A program made the position numbers and the translations under genes. A DNA stretch of 64,000 bases, taken from NCBI RefSeq assembly GCF_020176715.1, contig NZ_JAIVMF010000010.1, positions 99,888 to 163,887 on the forward strand, written 5' to 3'. A model generated the notes under the pieces. That model was given only the letters and a program-made list of their open reading frames with translations. It was not told the DNA's origin and did no database searches. Source of the DNA: Stappia stellulata (lineage in GTDB: Bacteria > Pseudomonadota > Alphaproteobacteria > Rhizobiales > Stappiaceae). Numbering within the stretch: the stretch's first letter is position 1; each line of letters begins with the position of its first letter. Shown here in pieces: positions 17,826 to 27,190 of this stretch.

Positions 17826-19259
17826 ATGATCGCTTTCGAGACCGGCCTGTTCATCGATGGTGCCTTTGTTGCCGGGGAGGGCGCTTGCGAGCCGGCGCGC
17901 GACCCTGCGCGCGGCACGCTTCTCGCCGAGGTTTCCTCCGCAAGTCTGGCGCAGGTCGACCGCGCCGTCGAGGCCGCCCATGCGGCCTTCGCGACCTGGC
18001 GGCGCACGACGCCGAAGGAGCGCAGCCGCCTGCTGTGGGCGATCGCCGATGCGGTGGAGGCGAATGCCGACACGCTGTCGGAAGTGGAATCGCTCAACGC
18101 CGGCAAGCCGCGCCGCTTCGTCGCGATGGCGGAACTGGCCAATGTCGCAGATGTCTTCCGCTTCTTCGCAACGGCGGTCCGCAACATGCCGGCGGTCGCG
18201 GCCAACGGCTATCGCTCCGACACGATGACCTCGATGCTGCGCCGCGACCCGATCGGCGTGATCGCCTCCATCGCGCCGTGGAACTACCCGCTGCTGATGG
18301 CGGCGTGGAAGCTGGCGCCAGCACTTGCCGCCGGCAACACGGTGGTGATCAAGCCGTCGGAAAACACCCCGCTCAGCTTGTTGGCCTTTGCCGGCATTCT
18401 CGGCGAGTTCCTGCCCAAGGGCGTGGTCAACGTCATCTGCGGCAACGGTCCGGACGTCGGCCAGCGGCTGATCACCCACGATCTGGTGCGGATGATCTCG
18501 CTCACCGGCGACGTGCGCACCGGCCGCGCCATCCTGAAGGCGGCCGCCGGCGACACCATCAAGCGCACCCATCTGGAGCTTGGCGGCAAGGCGCCGGTGA
18601 TCGTGCTCAAGGACGCCGATCTCGATGCGGTGGTCTCGACGATGCGCGAGGCGAGCTTCTACAACGCCGGTCAGGACTGCACCGCCGCCTGCCGCGTGCT
18701 GGTCGACGCCTCGGTCGCCGACGAACTCGCGGCGAAACTGGCGGAGATGGTCGGCAGCCTCGTCTACGGCGAACCGGAGCGCGACGACGTCGAGTTCGGC
18801 CCGCTGATCAGCCAGGCGCAGCAGCAGCGCGTCGCCGGCTTCGTCGAACGCGCCCGCGCCTCCGGGGCGGAGATCCTCGCCGGCGGCAACATCGTCGAGG
18901 GGCCGGGTTTCTTCCACGAGCCGACGCTGGTGCGCGCGCCGATCGAGGCGGAAATCGTCCAGAAGGAGGTGTTCGGTCCGGTGGTGACGTTGACGCCCTT
19001 CGAGACGCCGGAGCAGGCGCTCGCCTGGGCGAATGCCTCGGAATACGGGCTGGCGTCCTCGGTGTGGTCGCGCGACGGGCAGGCGGCGATGCGGATTGCC
19101 AATGCGCTTGAATACGGCATCACCTGGGTGAACACCCATGGCGTCTTTGCGACCGAGATGCCGCATGGCGGCATGAAGAACTCGGGCTACGGCTCGGATC
19201 TTTCCATGCAGTCGCTCCTCGACTACACCCAGGTTCGACATGTGATGATCGCCTCCTGA
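17826..19259 (+). CDS. Gamma-aminobutyraldehyde dehydrogenase-like aldehyde dehydrogenase
   Basis: A 477-residue NAD-dependent aldehyde dehydrogenase. The catalytic cysteine is Cys285 in NAGQDCTAACR, a form of the motif typical of PatD/YdcW gamma-aminobutyraldehyde dehydrogenases, and the base is Glu251 in ELGGKAP. In that role it would oxidise 4-aminobutanal, from putrescine, to GABA for the upstream gabTD genes. A PuuC-like role on gamma-glutamyl-aminobutyraldehyde would fit the adjacent puuD equally well. No putrescine aminotransferase or oxidase gene is visible in the window. Confidence 0.85.
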   Translation: MIAFETGLFIDGAFVAGEGACEPARDPARGTLLAEVSSASLAQVDRAVEAAHAAFATWRRTTPKERSRLLWAIADAVEANADTLSEVESLNAGKPRRFVAMAELANVADVFRFFATAVRNMPAVAANGYRSDTMTSMLRRDPIGVIASIAPWNYPLLMAAWKLAPALAAGNTVVIKPSENTPLSLLAFAGILGEFLPKGVVNVICGNGPDVGQRLITHDLVRMISLTGDVRTGRAILKAAAGDTIKRTHLELGGKAPVIVLKDADLDAVVSTMREASFYNAGQDCTAACRVLVDASVADELAAKLAEMVGSLVYGEPERDDVEFGPLISQAQQQRVAGFVERARASGAEILAGGNIVEGPGFFHEPTLVRAPIEAEIVQKEVFGPVVTLTPFETPEQALAWANASEYGLASSVWSRDGQAAMRIANALEYGITWVNTHGVFATEMPHGGMKNSGYGSDLSMQSLLDYTQVRHVMIAS

Positions 19260-19308
19260 CCGGATACGGCCAGGGTCGGGCGTCTGCGCAAGCCGGTGGA
19301 TCCGTGAT

Positions 19309-20241
19309 ATGAATGACCGCATGCGCCTGCTGGACATGAAGACCTATGTCGTGCTGGCCCGAAATCGTCATTTCGGCCGTACGGCGGACGAGCTCAACAC
19401 CACCCAGCCGGCGATCTCCAGCCGGCTGGCCTCCATCGAGCGCGAGCTGGGGTGCAAGCTGGTCATCCGCGGCGACGGCCGCTTTGCGCTTACCGCCGAT
19501 GGCGAACGGGTGCTGCAGCATTTCGAGACGGTTCTCGACGACATCGATGCGCTGAAGGATTCGCTTGCCGGCGCCGACCACCACAGCCACGAACCCTTGC
19601 GCATCGGCGCGATCGATTCGGTGTCCTCGACCTGGATGCCGCAGCTGATCGAGGCGCTGCACCAGCAGTTTCCCGGGCTGAAGATCGAATTGACGGTGGA
19701 TGGCACCAAGCCGCTCGTCTCGGGCATGCGCAAGGGCGAGTTCGACCTGATCTTCTGCCTGCACCCGGTGCTCGACGAGGGCTTTCGCAGCTACACCGCC
19801 TGCGTGTTCCAGATGAGCTGGGCCGGCTCGCCGAAGCTGATCGATCCCGACCGGGTCTATTCGGTGGCGAGCCTTGCTGACCTGCCGATCATCTCGTTTC
19901 CGAAGAACTCTCCGCCCTACCAGATGGTCGCGCCGTATTTTCACGACGAGCAGGCGCTGGCCTCCAAGCTGACCAGCTGCAATTCGCTGTTCGCGATCAT
20001 CAACTTGCTGATTGACGGCTTTGGCGTCGGCGCGGTGCCGACGGTGACGATCTGGCGCGAGCTGGAAATGGGCCTGCTCAAGACGATCACCGTCACCAAG
20101 CGCTTTCCGCCGATGCCGATCATCGCCTCTTATCAGGCGAGCCTGCGTCAGGAGTTCATCGGCCAGATCGTGCGGCAGGCGAAACACTGCGTCGCCGACT
20201 ATTGCGCGCGGGTCACACCCGACATGGTGTGGATCGACTGA
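19309..20241 (+). CDS. LysR-family transcriptional regulator (end of polyamine operon)
   Basis: A 310-residue LysR protein. The N-terminal HTH contains FGRTADELNTTQPAISSRLASIE (first part near residue 22), and the C-terminal effector domain has the GFGVGAVP segment. The start at 19309 (MNDRMR) or the ATG at 19321 is possible. It lies 49 bases after the aldehyde dehydrogenase in the same direction and probably belongs to the operon, making it a good candidate for autoregulating the DUF3830-pot-ALDH unit. It is clearly different from the LysR at 8711-9628. Confidence 0.9.
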   Translation: MNDRMRLLDMKTYVVLARNRHFGRTADELNTTQPAISSRLASIERELGCKLVIRGDGRFALTADGERVLQHFETVLDDIDALKDSLAGADHHSHEPLRIGAIDSVSSTWMPQLIEALHQQFPGLKIELTVDGTKPLVSGMRKGEFDLIFCLHPVLDEGFRSYTACVFQMSWAGSPKLIDPDRVYSVASLADLPIISFPKNSPPYQMVAPYFHDEQALASKLTSCNSLFAIINLLIDGFGVGAVPTVTIWRELEMGLLKTITVTKRFPPMPIIASYQASLRQEFIGQIVRQAKHCVADYCARVTPDMVWID

Positions 20242-20284
20242 CGCGGCCCTGCACGGACCGCGTCTGAGTTGTGTCGGGCTGCCG

Positions 20285-21334
20285 TCAGGCGGCGGCGGCC
20301 TGGGCCGCGTTTGCGGCGCGCGCCTCGCGGAAGGACACGAGCCGGTTTTGCGCCTCGTCCCAAAGCGCAAGCTTCACGCAGGAAAAGCTCTCCCGCAGCG
20401 TGATCCGGCCGATGTTGCGAAGTTCCGGGTGGTCGCGCAGGATCTCCGGCAGGCGGTAGAACGGCACTTTCGAGCACAGGTGATGCACGTGGTGGATGCC
20501 GATGTTGCCGCTGAACCAGCGCAGCACTGCCGGCAGGTCATAGTGCGAGCTGCCATGCAGCGCGGCGTGCTGGAACGTCCAGTCGTCCGTCTGCGACCAG
20601 TGGGTCCCCTCGAACTGATGCTGGACGTAGAACAGCCACACACCGCCGGTGGCAGCCATCAGCGTGATCGGGATCTGCACCATCAGGAAGGGGCCGAGGC
20701 CGATCAGCCAGATCAGCCCGGCGACAGGAACCGCCACGGCGAGGTTGGTCGAGATCGTCGAGATCCAGGGCCGCGCGCCGGCGCGCATCAGGCCGATCGG
20801 CAGCCGGTACTGGCATACGAACAGCCAGGCGGGGCCAAGGCCGAACATCACGACGGGATGGCGATAGAGGCGGTAGCGCAGTTTCGCAAAGCGCGACAGC
20901 GCCTGGTATTCGGCGACCGTCAGCGTGTCGACATCGCCGATGCCGCGCTGGTCGAGATTGCCGGCGGTGGCATGGTGGACGGCATGGGTGTGCCGCCAGT
21001 AGTCGTAGGGGGTTAGCGTCAGGACGCCGATCACCCGGCCCACCCAGTCATTGGCGGAGCGTCTGGTAAACAGCGAACCGTGACCGCAGTCGTGCTGGAC
21101 AATGAACAGGCGGACCAGAAAACCGGCCGCCGGAATGGTCAGCAAAAGCCCCCACCACTGGCCGTGGATCGCGGCAAGCGCGCTCAGCGCCCACAGCGCG
21201 GCGAAAGGCACGGCCGTGAGCACGATCTCGAGACAGCTGCGCAATGTGCTCGGCGCCCTGTATTGCATCAGGACCTTGCCCCAGGCACGGGCCTCGGCAG
21301 CCTTCATGGCGTGATCTTCAGGGGATGGGTGCAT
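20285..21334 (-). CDS. Membrane fatty acid desaturase
   Basis: A 349-residue integral-membrane di-iron desaturase. Three histidine boxes are present: HDCGH (81-85), HAVHH (117-121) and HHVHH (281-285). Hydrophobic pairs of helices flank them (about 35-80 and 195-235). Enzymes of this family introduce a cis double bond into membrane acyl chains, often on cooling. ATG 21334 and ATG 21307 (MKAAEARAW) are both possible starts. A cold-shock gene lies next upstream on the same strand, separated by a terminator, which suggests a shared physiological theme rather than an operon. Confidence 0.9.
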   Translation of the reverse strand: MHPSPEDHAMKAAEARAWGKVLMQYRAPSTLRSCLEIVLTAVPFAALWALSALAAIHGQWWGLLLTIPAAGFLVRLFIVQHDCGHGSLFTRRSANDWVGRVIGVLTLTPYDYWRHTHAVHHATAGNLDQRGIGDVDTLTVAEYQALSRFAKLRYRLYRHPVVMFGLGPAWLFVCQYRLPIGLMRAGARPWISTISTNLAVAVPVAGLIWLIGLGPFLMVQIPITLMAATGGVWLFYVQHQFEGTHWSQTDDWTFQHAALHGSSHYDLPAVLRWFSGNIGIHHVHHLCSKVPFYRLPEILRDHPELRNIGRITLRESFSCVKLALWDEAQNRLVSFREARAANAAQAAAA

Positions 21335-21426
21335 GGAAACCTCAAGAGACGGATGACCACCTTGATGTGGTCTACCGGCACGACGCGATCAAGACGGACC
21401 CTGCCGCAACAGCTCGCGCGTGAACG

Positions 21427-21454
21427 AAAAAAGGCCGGGCAATGCCCGGCCTTT
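21427..21454 (-). terminator. Intrinsic terminator of the cold-shock gene
   Basis: On the minus strand AAAGGCCGGGC-ATT-GCCCGGCC is followed by TTTTTT. The stem is 11 bases with a 3-base loop, a textbook rho-independent terminator about 55 bases after the cold-shock stop codon. It insulates the downstream desaturase gene. Confidence 0.88.
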
Positions 21455-21509
21455 CTGGATACCGACGATCGCGCCCACCGGATGACGGTCGCGGATCGGA
21501 ATCGGTAAC

Positions 21510-21719
21510 TCAAGCTTCCTGCAGGTTGTCCGCAGCGCTCTTGCCCGAACGGCTGTCCTTGACGACGTCGAAGGACAGCTTCTGGCCTTCCACGATCGTG
21601 TGCAGGCCAGCGCGCTCGACGGCGGAGATGTGGACGAACACGTCCGGGCCGCCATTGTCGGGCTGAATGAAGCCGAAGCCTTTGGTGGTGTTGAAGAACT
21701 TAACGGTACCAGTGTTCAT
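21510..21719 (-). CDS. cspA: Cold-shock protein (CspA family)
   Basis: A 69-residue single cold-shock domain. RNP1 is KGFGFI (14-19) and RNP2 is VFVHI (27-31). The N-terminus [10 protein letters not shown] is the standard start of alphaproteobacterial Csp proteins. It binds single-stranded RNA/DNA and melts RNA structure. GAAAGGAA provides a good ribosome binding site. The leader upstream (21720-21890) is long and A/T-richer than its surroundings, which fits a structured csp 5' UTR, although I cannot identify a specific cold-box element. Confidence 0.95.
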   Translation of the reverse strand: MNTGTVKFFNTTKGFGFIQPDNGGPDVFVHISAVERAGLHTIVEGQKLSFDVVKDSRSGKSAADNLQEA

Positions 21720-21990
21720 GACGATTTCCTTTCAATCGGTCACAAAGAAATGCCCGCCACGCGAAAGCCGCGCGACCAGCGGTTAGGATCGACATTGAGA
21801 AGGAAGTTCGTCGTAGCGCCGAAGCACGGTAACAAAGTTCTACCAGCAAGATCGATGAAGAGCTTATAGCCGCAATCGGTGTTCAAAATAAGATGCTAAA
21901 AAAAATAAATTCTTCAGGGCGGTTAACGCCGGGCGGCCTGCGCCGGCCACGCCCGGAAAACGGCTCGGACCGGGCGGATCGCCTCCACCG

Positions 21991-22296
21991 TCATTCGGTG
22001 CTTTTCTCGAACTGGACGCCGAGTTCCGTCCCCGTGCGCCAACGCACCAGGGCAATCACCTGGATGTCCTCGTTGACGATGCGCAGTTCGAACCGGTCGG
22101 GAATGTCGATGGTGCTGGGCAGCTTGAGCAGCGCGCCGTCCTCCGACAGGTTGCGGACGCGGCAGTCGAAAACCATCGTGTGATTGCCAAGAACGATCTT
22201 GCCGCTCTTCAATGTGCGGTGACGGGGGCTGCTCCGCCGGTTTTTGTCGCTCATCGTGTGCTGGCCCCGCTCCACGTCCTCGTTGATTGTCATCAT
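21991..22296 (-). CDS. PilZ-domain protein
   Basis: A protein of 101 residues, or 87 if it starts at the internal ATG at 22254 (MSDKNRRSS). The PilZ c-di-GMP motif is recognisable: RSSPRHR near the N-terminus stands for RxxxR, and DCRVRNLSEDGALL corresponds to the D/NxSxxG strand. The protein is a stand-alone PilZ, so it probably works as a small c-di-GMP-responsive adaptor. The better ribosome binding site (GGAGCGGGG) precedes 22254. The neighbours give no specific target. Confidence 0.85.
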   Translation of the reverse strand: MMTINEDVERGQHTMSDKNRRSSPRHRTLKSGKIVLGNHTMVFDCRVRNLSEDGALLKLPSTIDIPDRFELRIVNEDIQVIALVRWRTGTELGVQFEKSTE

Positions 22297-22361
22297 CCCC
22301 GATCATCCTATGCCTATTCGGCCTGATTGCGCCCGCAATCGGGCAATTTCGCGCCCTGTTC

Positions 22362-22691
22362 CTAGGTGGCGCAGGCAATGCACAGTGACGCCGCCGGGTC
22401 GGCCTCAAGCCGCCCCTGCGCGATCTCCTCGCCGCACGACAGGCAGTCGCCATAGGTGCCGGCATCGATACGGTGCACGGCGGCGTCGATCCGGGCAAGC
22501 TCGGCGACGCGTTGGCGCTCCGATGCCTGCGCCATTGCCTGTCCCTGAAGGGCATCCATGCGCGACAGCCGTCCGACGGACTGCTGGTCGAGGGAAACGA
22601 CGCTGCGGGCATCGCGCGCCATGGCGCTCAGGTCAACGAGCTCGCGCCTGCGCGCGAGCAATGCCCGGCGTGCGTCTTCCGGATCGATCAT
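22362..22691 (-). CDS. DksA/TraR-family C4 zinc-finger protein
   Basis: A 109-residue protein with a predicted N-terminal helical hairpin and a C-terminal zinc finger. The zinc cysteines are Cys83, Cys86, Cys104 and Cys107 (CLSCGEEI...CIAC). VGRLSRMDALQ (39-49) is the segment seen at the coiled-coil tip in the short DksA-like proteins of this group, where acidic residues reach the RNA polymerase secondary channel. It is smaller than true DksA (about 150) and closer to TraR/YbiI-like members. ATG 22691 begins MIDPEDARR. Confidence 0.88.
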   Translation of the reverse strand: MIDPEDARRALLARRRELVDLSAMARDARSVVSLDQQSVGRLSRMDALQGQAMAQASERQRVAELARIDAAVHRIDAGTYGDCLSCGEEIAQGRLEADPAASLCIACAT

Positions 22692-22871
22692 CGGTGTGGT
22701 TCCCGCTGCCCTCGACGATGGCAAGGTTCCACAGCCGTCGCCGTCGCGCAATGGGGCTGATCGCGCCGCCGGCTCCGGGCGCGGCGCACGCCAATGCTTG
22801 ACCGCAGGCCCCCGGGCAGGCATTCCCTTGGAGACTTGCGTCTCTTTCGATCGCGAGGGTGGAGCCCAAAC

Positions 22872-23447
22872 ATGACGTATCTGATAGCCGGACTGATCAT
22901 CTTCTTCGGGGTACATGCCCTGCCCATGCGTCCCGCGCTGCGCGGTCGGATGCGCGAGCGTCTGGGCGACCTCGGCTACAAGGCCGCTTTCGCCCTTGTC
23001 TCGCTTCTGGGTCTCGTGCTCATCATCCATGGGTACGGCATGGCGCGCGCCGCCGGGTCGCCGATCCTGTATTCGCCACCGGTGTGGATGAGCCACATCA
23101 CCATGTTGTTGATGGTTCCGGTGTTCGTGCTGCTGGTCGCCGCCTATGCGCCGACAGGCACGGTCAAGGCCCGCAGCAAGCATCCGATGATTCTCGCCGT
23201 CAAGATCTGGGCGCTCGCCCATCTCCTGGCGAACGGCGACCTGGCCTCGGTGGTGCTCTTCGGCAGCTTTCTGGCATGGGGGGTCGTCGATCGCATTTCG
23301 CTCAAGCGGCGCGGCGACATCGGCGGCGCCGGCGCACTGCGCAAGTCGATCGCGGGCGACGCGATTTCGGTGGTCGTCGGTCTCGCCCTTTATGCCGTGT
23401 TTGTCGTCTATCTGCATACGTGGCTGATCGGCGTGCCGGTGATCTAG
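22872..23447 (+). CDS. NnrU-family membrane protein
   Basis: A 191-residue integral-membrane protein with about five TM helices, starting MTYLIAGLIIFFGVHALPM. The HALPM/R start, the central HPM and the WALAHLLANGDLASVVLFGSF region are characteristic of NnrU, named from denitrification loci (nitrite/nitric oxide metabolism) though many members lie outside them. No nir/nor genes are in view, so a denitrification role is not supported here. The chosen ATG at 22872 starts the first helix. Confidence 0.87.
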   Translation: MTYLIAGLIIFFGVHALPMRPALRGRMRERLGDLGYKAAFALVSLLGLVLIIHGYGMARAAGSPILYSPPVWMSHITMLLMVPVFVLLVAAYAPTGTVKARSKHPMILAVKIWALAHLLANGDLASVVLFGSFLAWGVVDRISLKRRGDIGGAGALRKSIAGDAISVVVGLALYAVFVVYLHTWLIGVPVI

Positions 23448-23645
23448 CGGGACGCGCGGTTTGGCCGCCTCACTTGTGCCATCAAGACGCGCAAGGGAAG
23501 CGGTCGAATGCGGACAGGAAACGGTTCGTGCGCTGGCGTTGACGGCGGTCAAAGGCCGTTTGCCAGTCTCAGGTCAAATGGATAAGGTGGCGCCGCGCGG
23601 CACGGATCGCGCGCTCCATGCATTGTTTTCGGGAAAACGCAGCGT

Positions 23646-24320
23646 ATGTCGGACATTTTTCGCGAGGTCGACGAGGAAATCAGGCACGAGCGCTACAAGC
23701 GCCTGTGGGACCGCTTCGGACCGTATCTGATCGCCGGGGCCTTACTGATCGTCGTCGGCACGGCCGCCTATCGCGGCTGGGTCTACTGGCGCGAGACCGA
23801 GGCGCAGGCGTCCGGCGATGTCTTCGTGCAGGCCGTACGGCTTGCGGAAGAGGGCAAGTTCGCCGACGCCGAGGCTCGCCTCGGCGATCTGTCCGACGCG
23901 CCCGGCGGCTATCCGAGCCTCGCCCGGCTGCGCGCGGCAAGCCTTCAGGCCCAGGCCGGCGATCCGGCCGCGGCCCTTGCCCGCTTCGACGCGATTGCCG
24001 CCGACAGCGGCGAGAATGACGCGCTGCGCGACATCGCCCGCCTGCGCGCCGGCTATGTCGCGCTCGACACCCAGGATTTCTCCGGCGCCGCCGACCGGCT
24101 CGAGCCGCTTGCGGGTGACGACAACGCCCTGCGGTTCCTGGCACGCGAGGGGCTTGCGCTTGGCGCCTGGAAGGCGGGCAACACGGATGACGCGCGTCGC
24201 TGGATCGCCGGTATTCTCGACCAGGAAGGCGCGCCGAGCGATGTCGCGACCCGGGCGCGGACCTTGCTCGACCTGCTGAACGCCGCCGAGGGAACTCCCG
24301 ACGACAAGGCTGACTCATGA
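23646..24320 (+). CDS. yfgM: YfgM-like TPR-fold inner-membrane protein
   Basis: A 224-residue protein with a short cytoplasmic N-terminus (EVDEEIRHERYKRLWDRFG), one TM helix at about 26-45 and a periplasmic alpha-helical repeat domain (TPR_21-like). It sits directly before bamB and der, as yfgM does in enterobacteria. YfgM there associates with SecYEG and PpiD to assist periplasmic folding. The ATGA overlap with bamB implies coupled translation. Sequence identity with YfgM is low by eye; the assignment leans on architecture and order. Confidence 0.85.
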   Translation: MSDIFREVDEEIRHERYKRLWDRFGPYLIAGALLIVVGTAAYRGWVYWRETEAQASGDVFVQAVRLAEEGKFADAEARLGDLSDAPGGYPSLARLRAASLQAQAGDPAAALARFDAIAADSGENDALRDIARLRAGYVALDTQDFSGAADRLEPLAGDDNALRFLAREGLALGAWKAGNTDDARRWIAGILDQEGAPSDVATRARTLLDLLNAAEGTPDDKADS

Positions 24321-25648
24321 TGACAGTGCCCGGCTTCAAATGGGCTGCGCTCCTCGGCGCGGCACTTGCGCTTTCCGCATGCGAAACCGTTTCTGACCTT
24401 AATCCGTTCTCCAAGGAAGACATCCTTCCCGGCGAACGCGAGGCGCTGTTCGACAACGCCGATCCGATGTCCGGCCAGACCCAGGCCCGCAGCGCCAGCA
24501 TCGGCGGCGCATCGGGCGTGACCTGGAGCCAGGGCGGCGGCAATGCGGCCAACAATCCGGGCAATGTCGCGGTGTCGATTTCCGGCGGACGCTCGTGGCG
24601 CTCCTCCATCGGCAGCGCCGGTGGCGGCATCTTCTCCGGCAGCGTGCGCACCACCGCCCGCCCGGTCTCGGCCGACGGGCGGATCTTCGTCTACAAGCAG
24701 AATGGCGACGTGGTCGCGCTGTCGACCAACGGCGGCCGGCTGTGGAGCCGCTCGCTGCGGCCCGAGGGCGAGCGTGATGTGGCCTCAGGCGGCGGTGTCG
24801 CCGTCGATGGCGGGCGCGTGTTCGCCGCCACCGGCTATGGCCAGCTTGCCGCCCTCGACGCCGCCTCCGGCCGCGTGCTCTGGTCGAAGGACATCGGCGC
24901 GCCCGCACGCCAGGCCCCGGCCGCGTCCGGCGGCAATGTCTTCGCCGTGACCCAGAACGGCGAAATTCACGCCCTGAAGCAGGGCGACGGCGAGGAAAAC
25001 TGGACCTATACGGGGATCGCGGAAAACAGCGGGCTTCTCGCCTTCGCCAATCCGGCGGTTGCCGGCGGCATGGTGATCGTGCCCTTCACCTCCGGCGAGG
25101 TGATGGCGCTCGACATCAAGAGCGGCGAACCGAAGTGGATCGAGGGCGTGACCCGCTCCTATCGCACGCGCGCCGTCTCCGGCTTTTCCGATGTCGCCGC
25201 AAGCCCGGTGGTCTCCGACGGCGTGGTCTATTCCTCCGGCGTGTCGGGCCGGCTGGTGGCCAGCCGCCTGTCGACCGGCGAGCGCGTCTGGGAACAGGAT
25301 GTCGGATCGCTGCACACGCCGGTCGTGTCCGGCAATGCGGTGTTCCTGATCGACATTGAGGACCGCATGGTCGCGCTTGACCGCAAGACCGGCGATCCGC
25401 TGTGGCGCACGGTGCTGCCGAATGTCGAGGGCCGCAAGAAGTCACGGATCAACTGGGCCGGACCGGTGCTTGCCAACGGCGTTCTCGTCGCCGTGTCGAG
25501 CGACAGCCGGCTGGTGCGCATCGACGCCGCGTCGGGCCGGATCCTTGGAACCTCCGAGACGTCGGAAGACATTTATGTTACCCCGATCATCGCGGGCGGA
25601 CGCATGATCACCATCACATCGAAAGGCGACGTCGTCGCCTTCAACTGA
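24317..25648 (+). CDS. bamB: Outer membrane protein assembly factor BamB
   Basis: A 443-residue lipoprotein. The lipobox LSAC places the modified cysteine at residue 22. The rest is a PQQ-type beta-propeller, with repeated blades that contain motifs such as VVALSTNGGRLWSR, LAALDAASGRVLWSKD and MVALDRKTGDPLWR. BamB scaffolds the BamA outer-membrane beta-barrel machine. It is slightly longer than the E. coli protein because of a glycine/serine-rich segment after the signal. The order yfgM-bamB-der supports the call. Confidence 0.94.
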   Translation: MMTVPGFKWAALLGAALALSACETVSDLNPFSKEDILPGEREALFDNADPMSGQTQARSASIGGASGVTWSQGGGNAANNPGNVAVSISGGRSWRSSIGSAGGGIFSGSVRTTARPVSADGRIFVYKQNGDVVALSTNGGRLWSRSLRPEGERDVASGGGVAVDGGRVFAATGYGQLAALDAASGRVLWSKDIGAPARQAPAASGGNVFAVTQNGEIHALKQGDGEENWTYTGIAENSGLLAFANPAVAGGMVIVPFTSGEVMALDIKSGEPKWIEGVTRSYRTRAVSGFSDVAASPVVSDGVVYSSGVSGRLVASRLSTGERVWEQDVGSLHTPVVSGNAVFLIDIEDRMVALDRKTGDPLWRTVLPNVEGRKKSRINWAGPVLANGVLVAVSSDSRLVRIDAASGRILGTSETSEDIYVTPIIAGGRMITITSKGDVVAFN

Positions 25649-25729
25649 CGCGCGGACCGCGTTCCATTCCCGGCAACCGCCTAGGGCGCCGCCTGGGGGT
25701 CGGGCGGCCGCTTACCGGATGACGCACCT

Positions 25730-27172
25730 GTGCCTGCAATGATCGCCATTATCGGACGGCCGAACGTCGGCAAGTCCACCTTGTTCAACCGCCTCGTCGG
25801 CAAGCGCCTGGCGCTGGTCGACGACACGCCGGGCGTGACCCGCGACCGGCGTGCCGGCGATGCCCGCCTCGGCGATCTCCGGTTCACGATCCTGGATACC
25901 GCCGGTCTGGAGGAAGCGGACGCCCGCACGCTCGAGGGCCGCATGCGCGCCCAGACGGAAGAGGCGATCGCGGATGCCGATGCGGTGATCTTCGTCGTCG
26001 ACGCGCGTGCCGGCATCACCCCCAGCGACAGCCATTTCGCCAATCTGCTGCGCCGGACCGAGACGCCGGTGATCCTGGTCGCCAACAAGGCGGAAGGCCG
26101 CGCCGGCGAGCCCGGTCTCTACGAGGCCTTCGGGCTCGGCTTCGGCGAGCCGATCGCGCTGTCGGCCGAGCACGGCGAGGGCCTGTCGGATCTCTATGAC
26201 GCGCTGCTTCCGATCGTCGATGCCGCCGATGCCGTCGATGCGGCCTCGGAGTTGGAAGCGGTCGACAATCTCGACGTCAATGTCGATATCGATCCCGATG
26301 CCGAAGAAGAAGACAAGGGACCTGCGGCCGGAACCAAGGAAAAGCCGTTGCGCGTCGCCGTCGTCGGACGGCCCAACGCGGGCAAGTCGACGCTGATCAA
26401 CCGCCTGCTTGGCGAGGAGCGCCTGCTCACCGGCCCGGAAGCCGGGATCACCCGCGACAGCATTTCCGTCGACTGGATCTGGCGCGATCGCCACGTCAAG
26501 CTGTTCGACACCGCGGGCATCCGCCGCAAGGCACGCGTCCAGGAGAAGCTGGAAAAGCTCTCCGTCGCCGACGCGCTCAGGGCGATCAAATTCGCCGAAG
26601 TGGTCATCGTCACGCTGGACGCGACCATGTCCTTCGAGAAACAGGACCTGCAGATCATCGAGCTGTGCGCCCGCGAGGGCAGGGCGATCGTGATCGCGAT
26701 CAACAAGTGGGACCTGATCGAGGACCGCTCGGAGGCGATGCAGAAGCTGAACGATGCGGCGGAACGCTATCTGAACCAGATCCGCGGCGTCCAGATCGTC
26801 ACCCTGTCCGGCCTGCACGGACGCGGCCTCGACAAATTGTTCGAGGCGGCCTTCAAGGCCTACGACATGTGGAACCGGCGCATTTCCACCTCGCGCCTCA
26901 ACCGCTGGCTCGACGGCGTTCTGGTGCACCATCCGCCCCCCGCCGTTGCGGGACGGCGCGTCAAGCTGCGCTACATCACCCAGGCCAAGGCGCGGCCGCC
27001 GCATTTTATCGTGTTCTGCTCGCGCCCCGAGGCGTTGCCGGAAAGCTATACCCGCTATCTGGTCAACGGCTTGCGCGAGCGCTTTGAAATGCCGGGCACG
27101 CCGATCCGCCTCAGCTACCGCAAGGGTGAGAACCCCTATGCGGCCAAGGCGAAGAAGCGCAACATCCAGTAA
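25730..27172 (+). CDS. der: Ribosome biogenesis GTPase Der (EngA)
   Basis: A 480-residue protein with two tandem GTPase domains. The first P-loop is GRPNVGKS at residues 9-16 and the second is GRPNAGKS near 212. Each has a TPGVTRDR or AGITRDS switch I and NK(A/W)D/E-type G4 motifs (NKAEGR, NKWD). The C-terminal KH-like domain carries the usual late segment [11 protein letters not shown]. Der is essential for 50S subunit maturation. The start may be the GTG at 25730 or the ATG at 25739. A linker of about 35 acidic residues (around [13 protein letters not shown]) separates the domains. Confidence 0.96.
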   Translation: MPAMIAIIGRPNVGKSTLFNRLVGKRLALVDDTPGVTRDRRAGDARLGDLRFTILDTAGLEEADARTLEGRMRAQTEEAIADADAVIFVVDARAGITPSDSHFANLLRRTETPVILVANKAEGRAGEPGLYEAFGLGFGEPIALSAEHGEGLSDLYDALLPIVDAADAVDAASELEAVDNLDVNVDIDPDAEEEDKGPAAGTKEKPLRVAVVGRPNAGKSTLINRLLGEERLLTGPEAGITRDSISVDWIWRDRHVKLFDTAGIRRKARVQEKLEKLSVADALRAIKFAEVVIVTLDATMSFEKQDLQIIELCAREGRAIVIAINKWDLIEDRSEAMQKLNDAAERYLNQIRGVQIVTLSGLHGRGLDKLFEAAFKAYDMWNRRISTSRLNRWLDGVLVHHPPPAVAGRRVKLRYITQAKARPPHFIVFCSRPEALPESYTRYLVNGLRERFEMPGTPIRLSYRKGENPYAAKAKKRNIQ

Positions 27173-27190
27173 GCGGGGCGGCGGTCTCCG

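Noticed and set aside
21923..21990. G/C-rich structure downstream of the PilZ gene as a terminator
   Set aside because: A stem can be drawn on the minus strand, but the T-run lies more than 20 bases beyond it.
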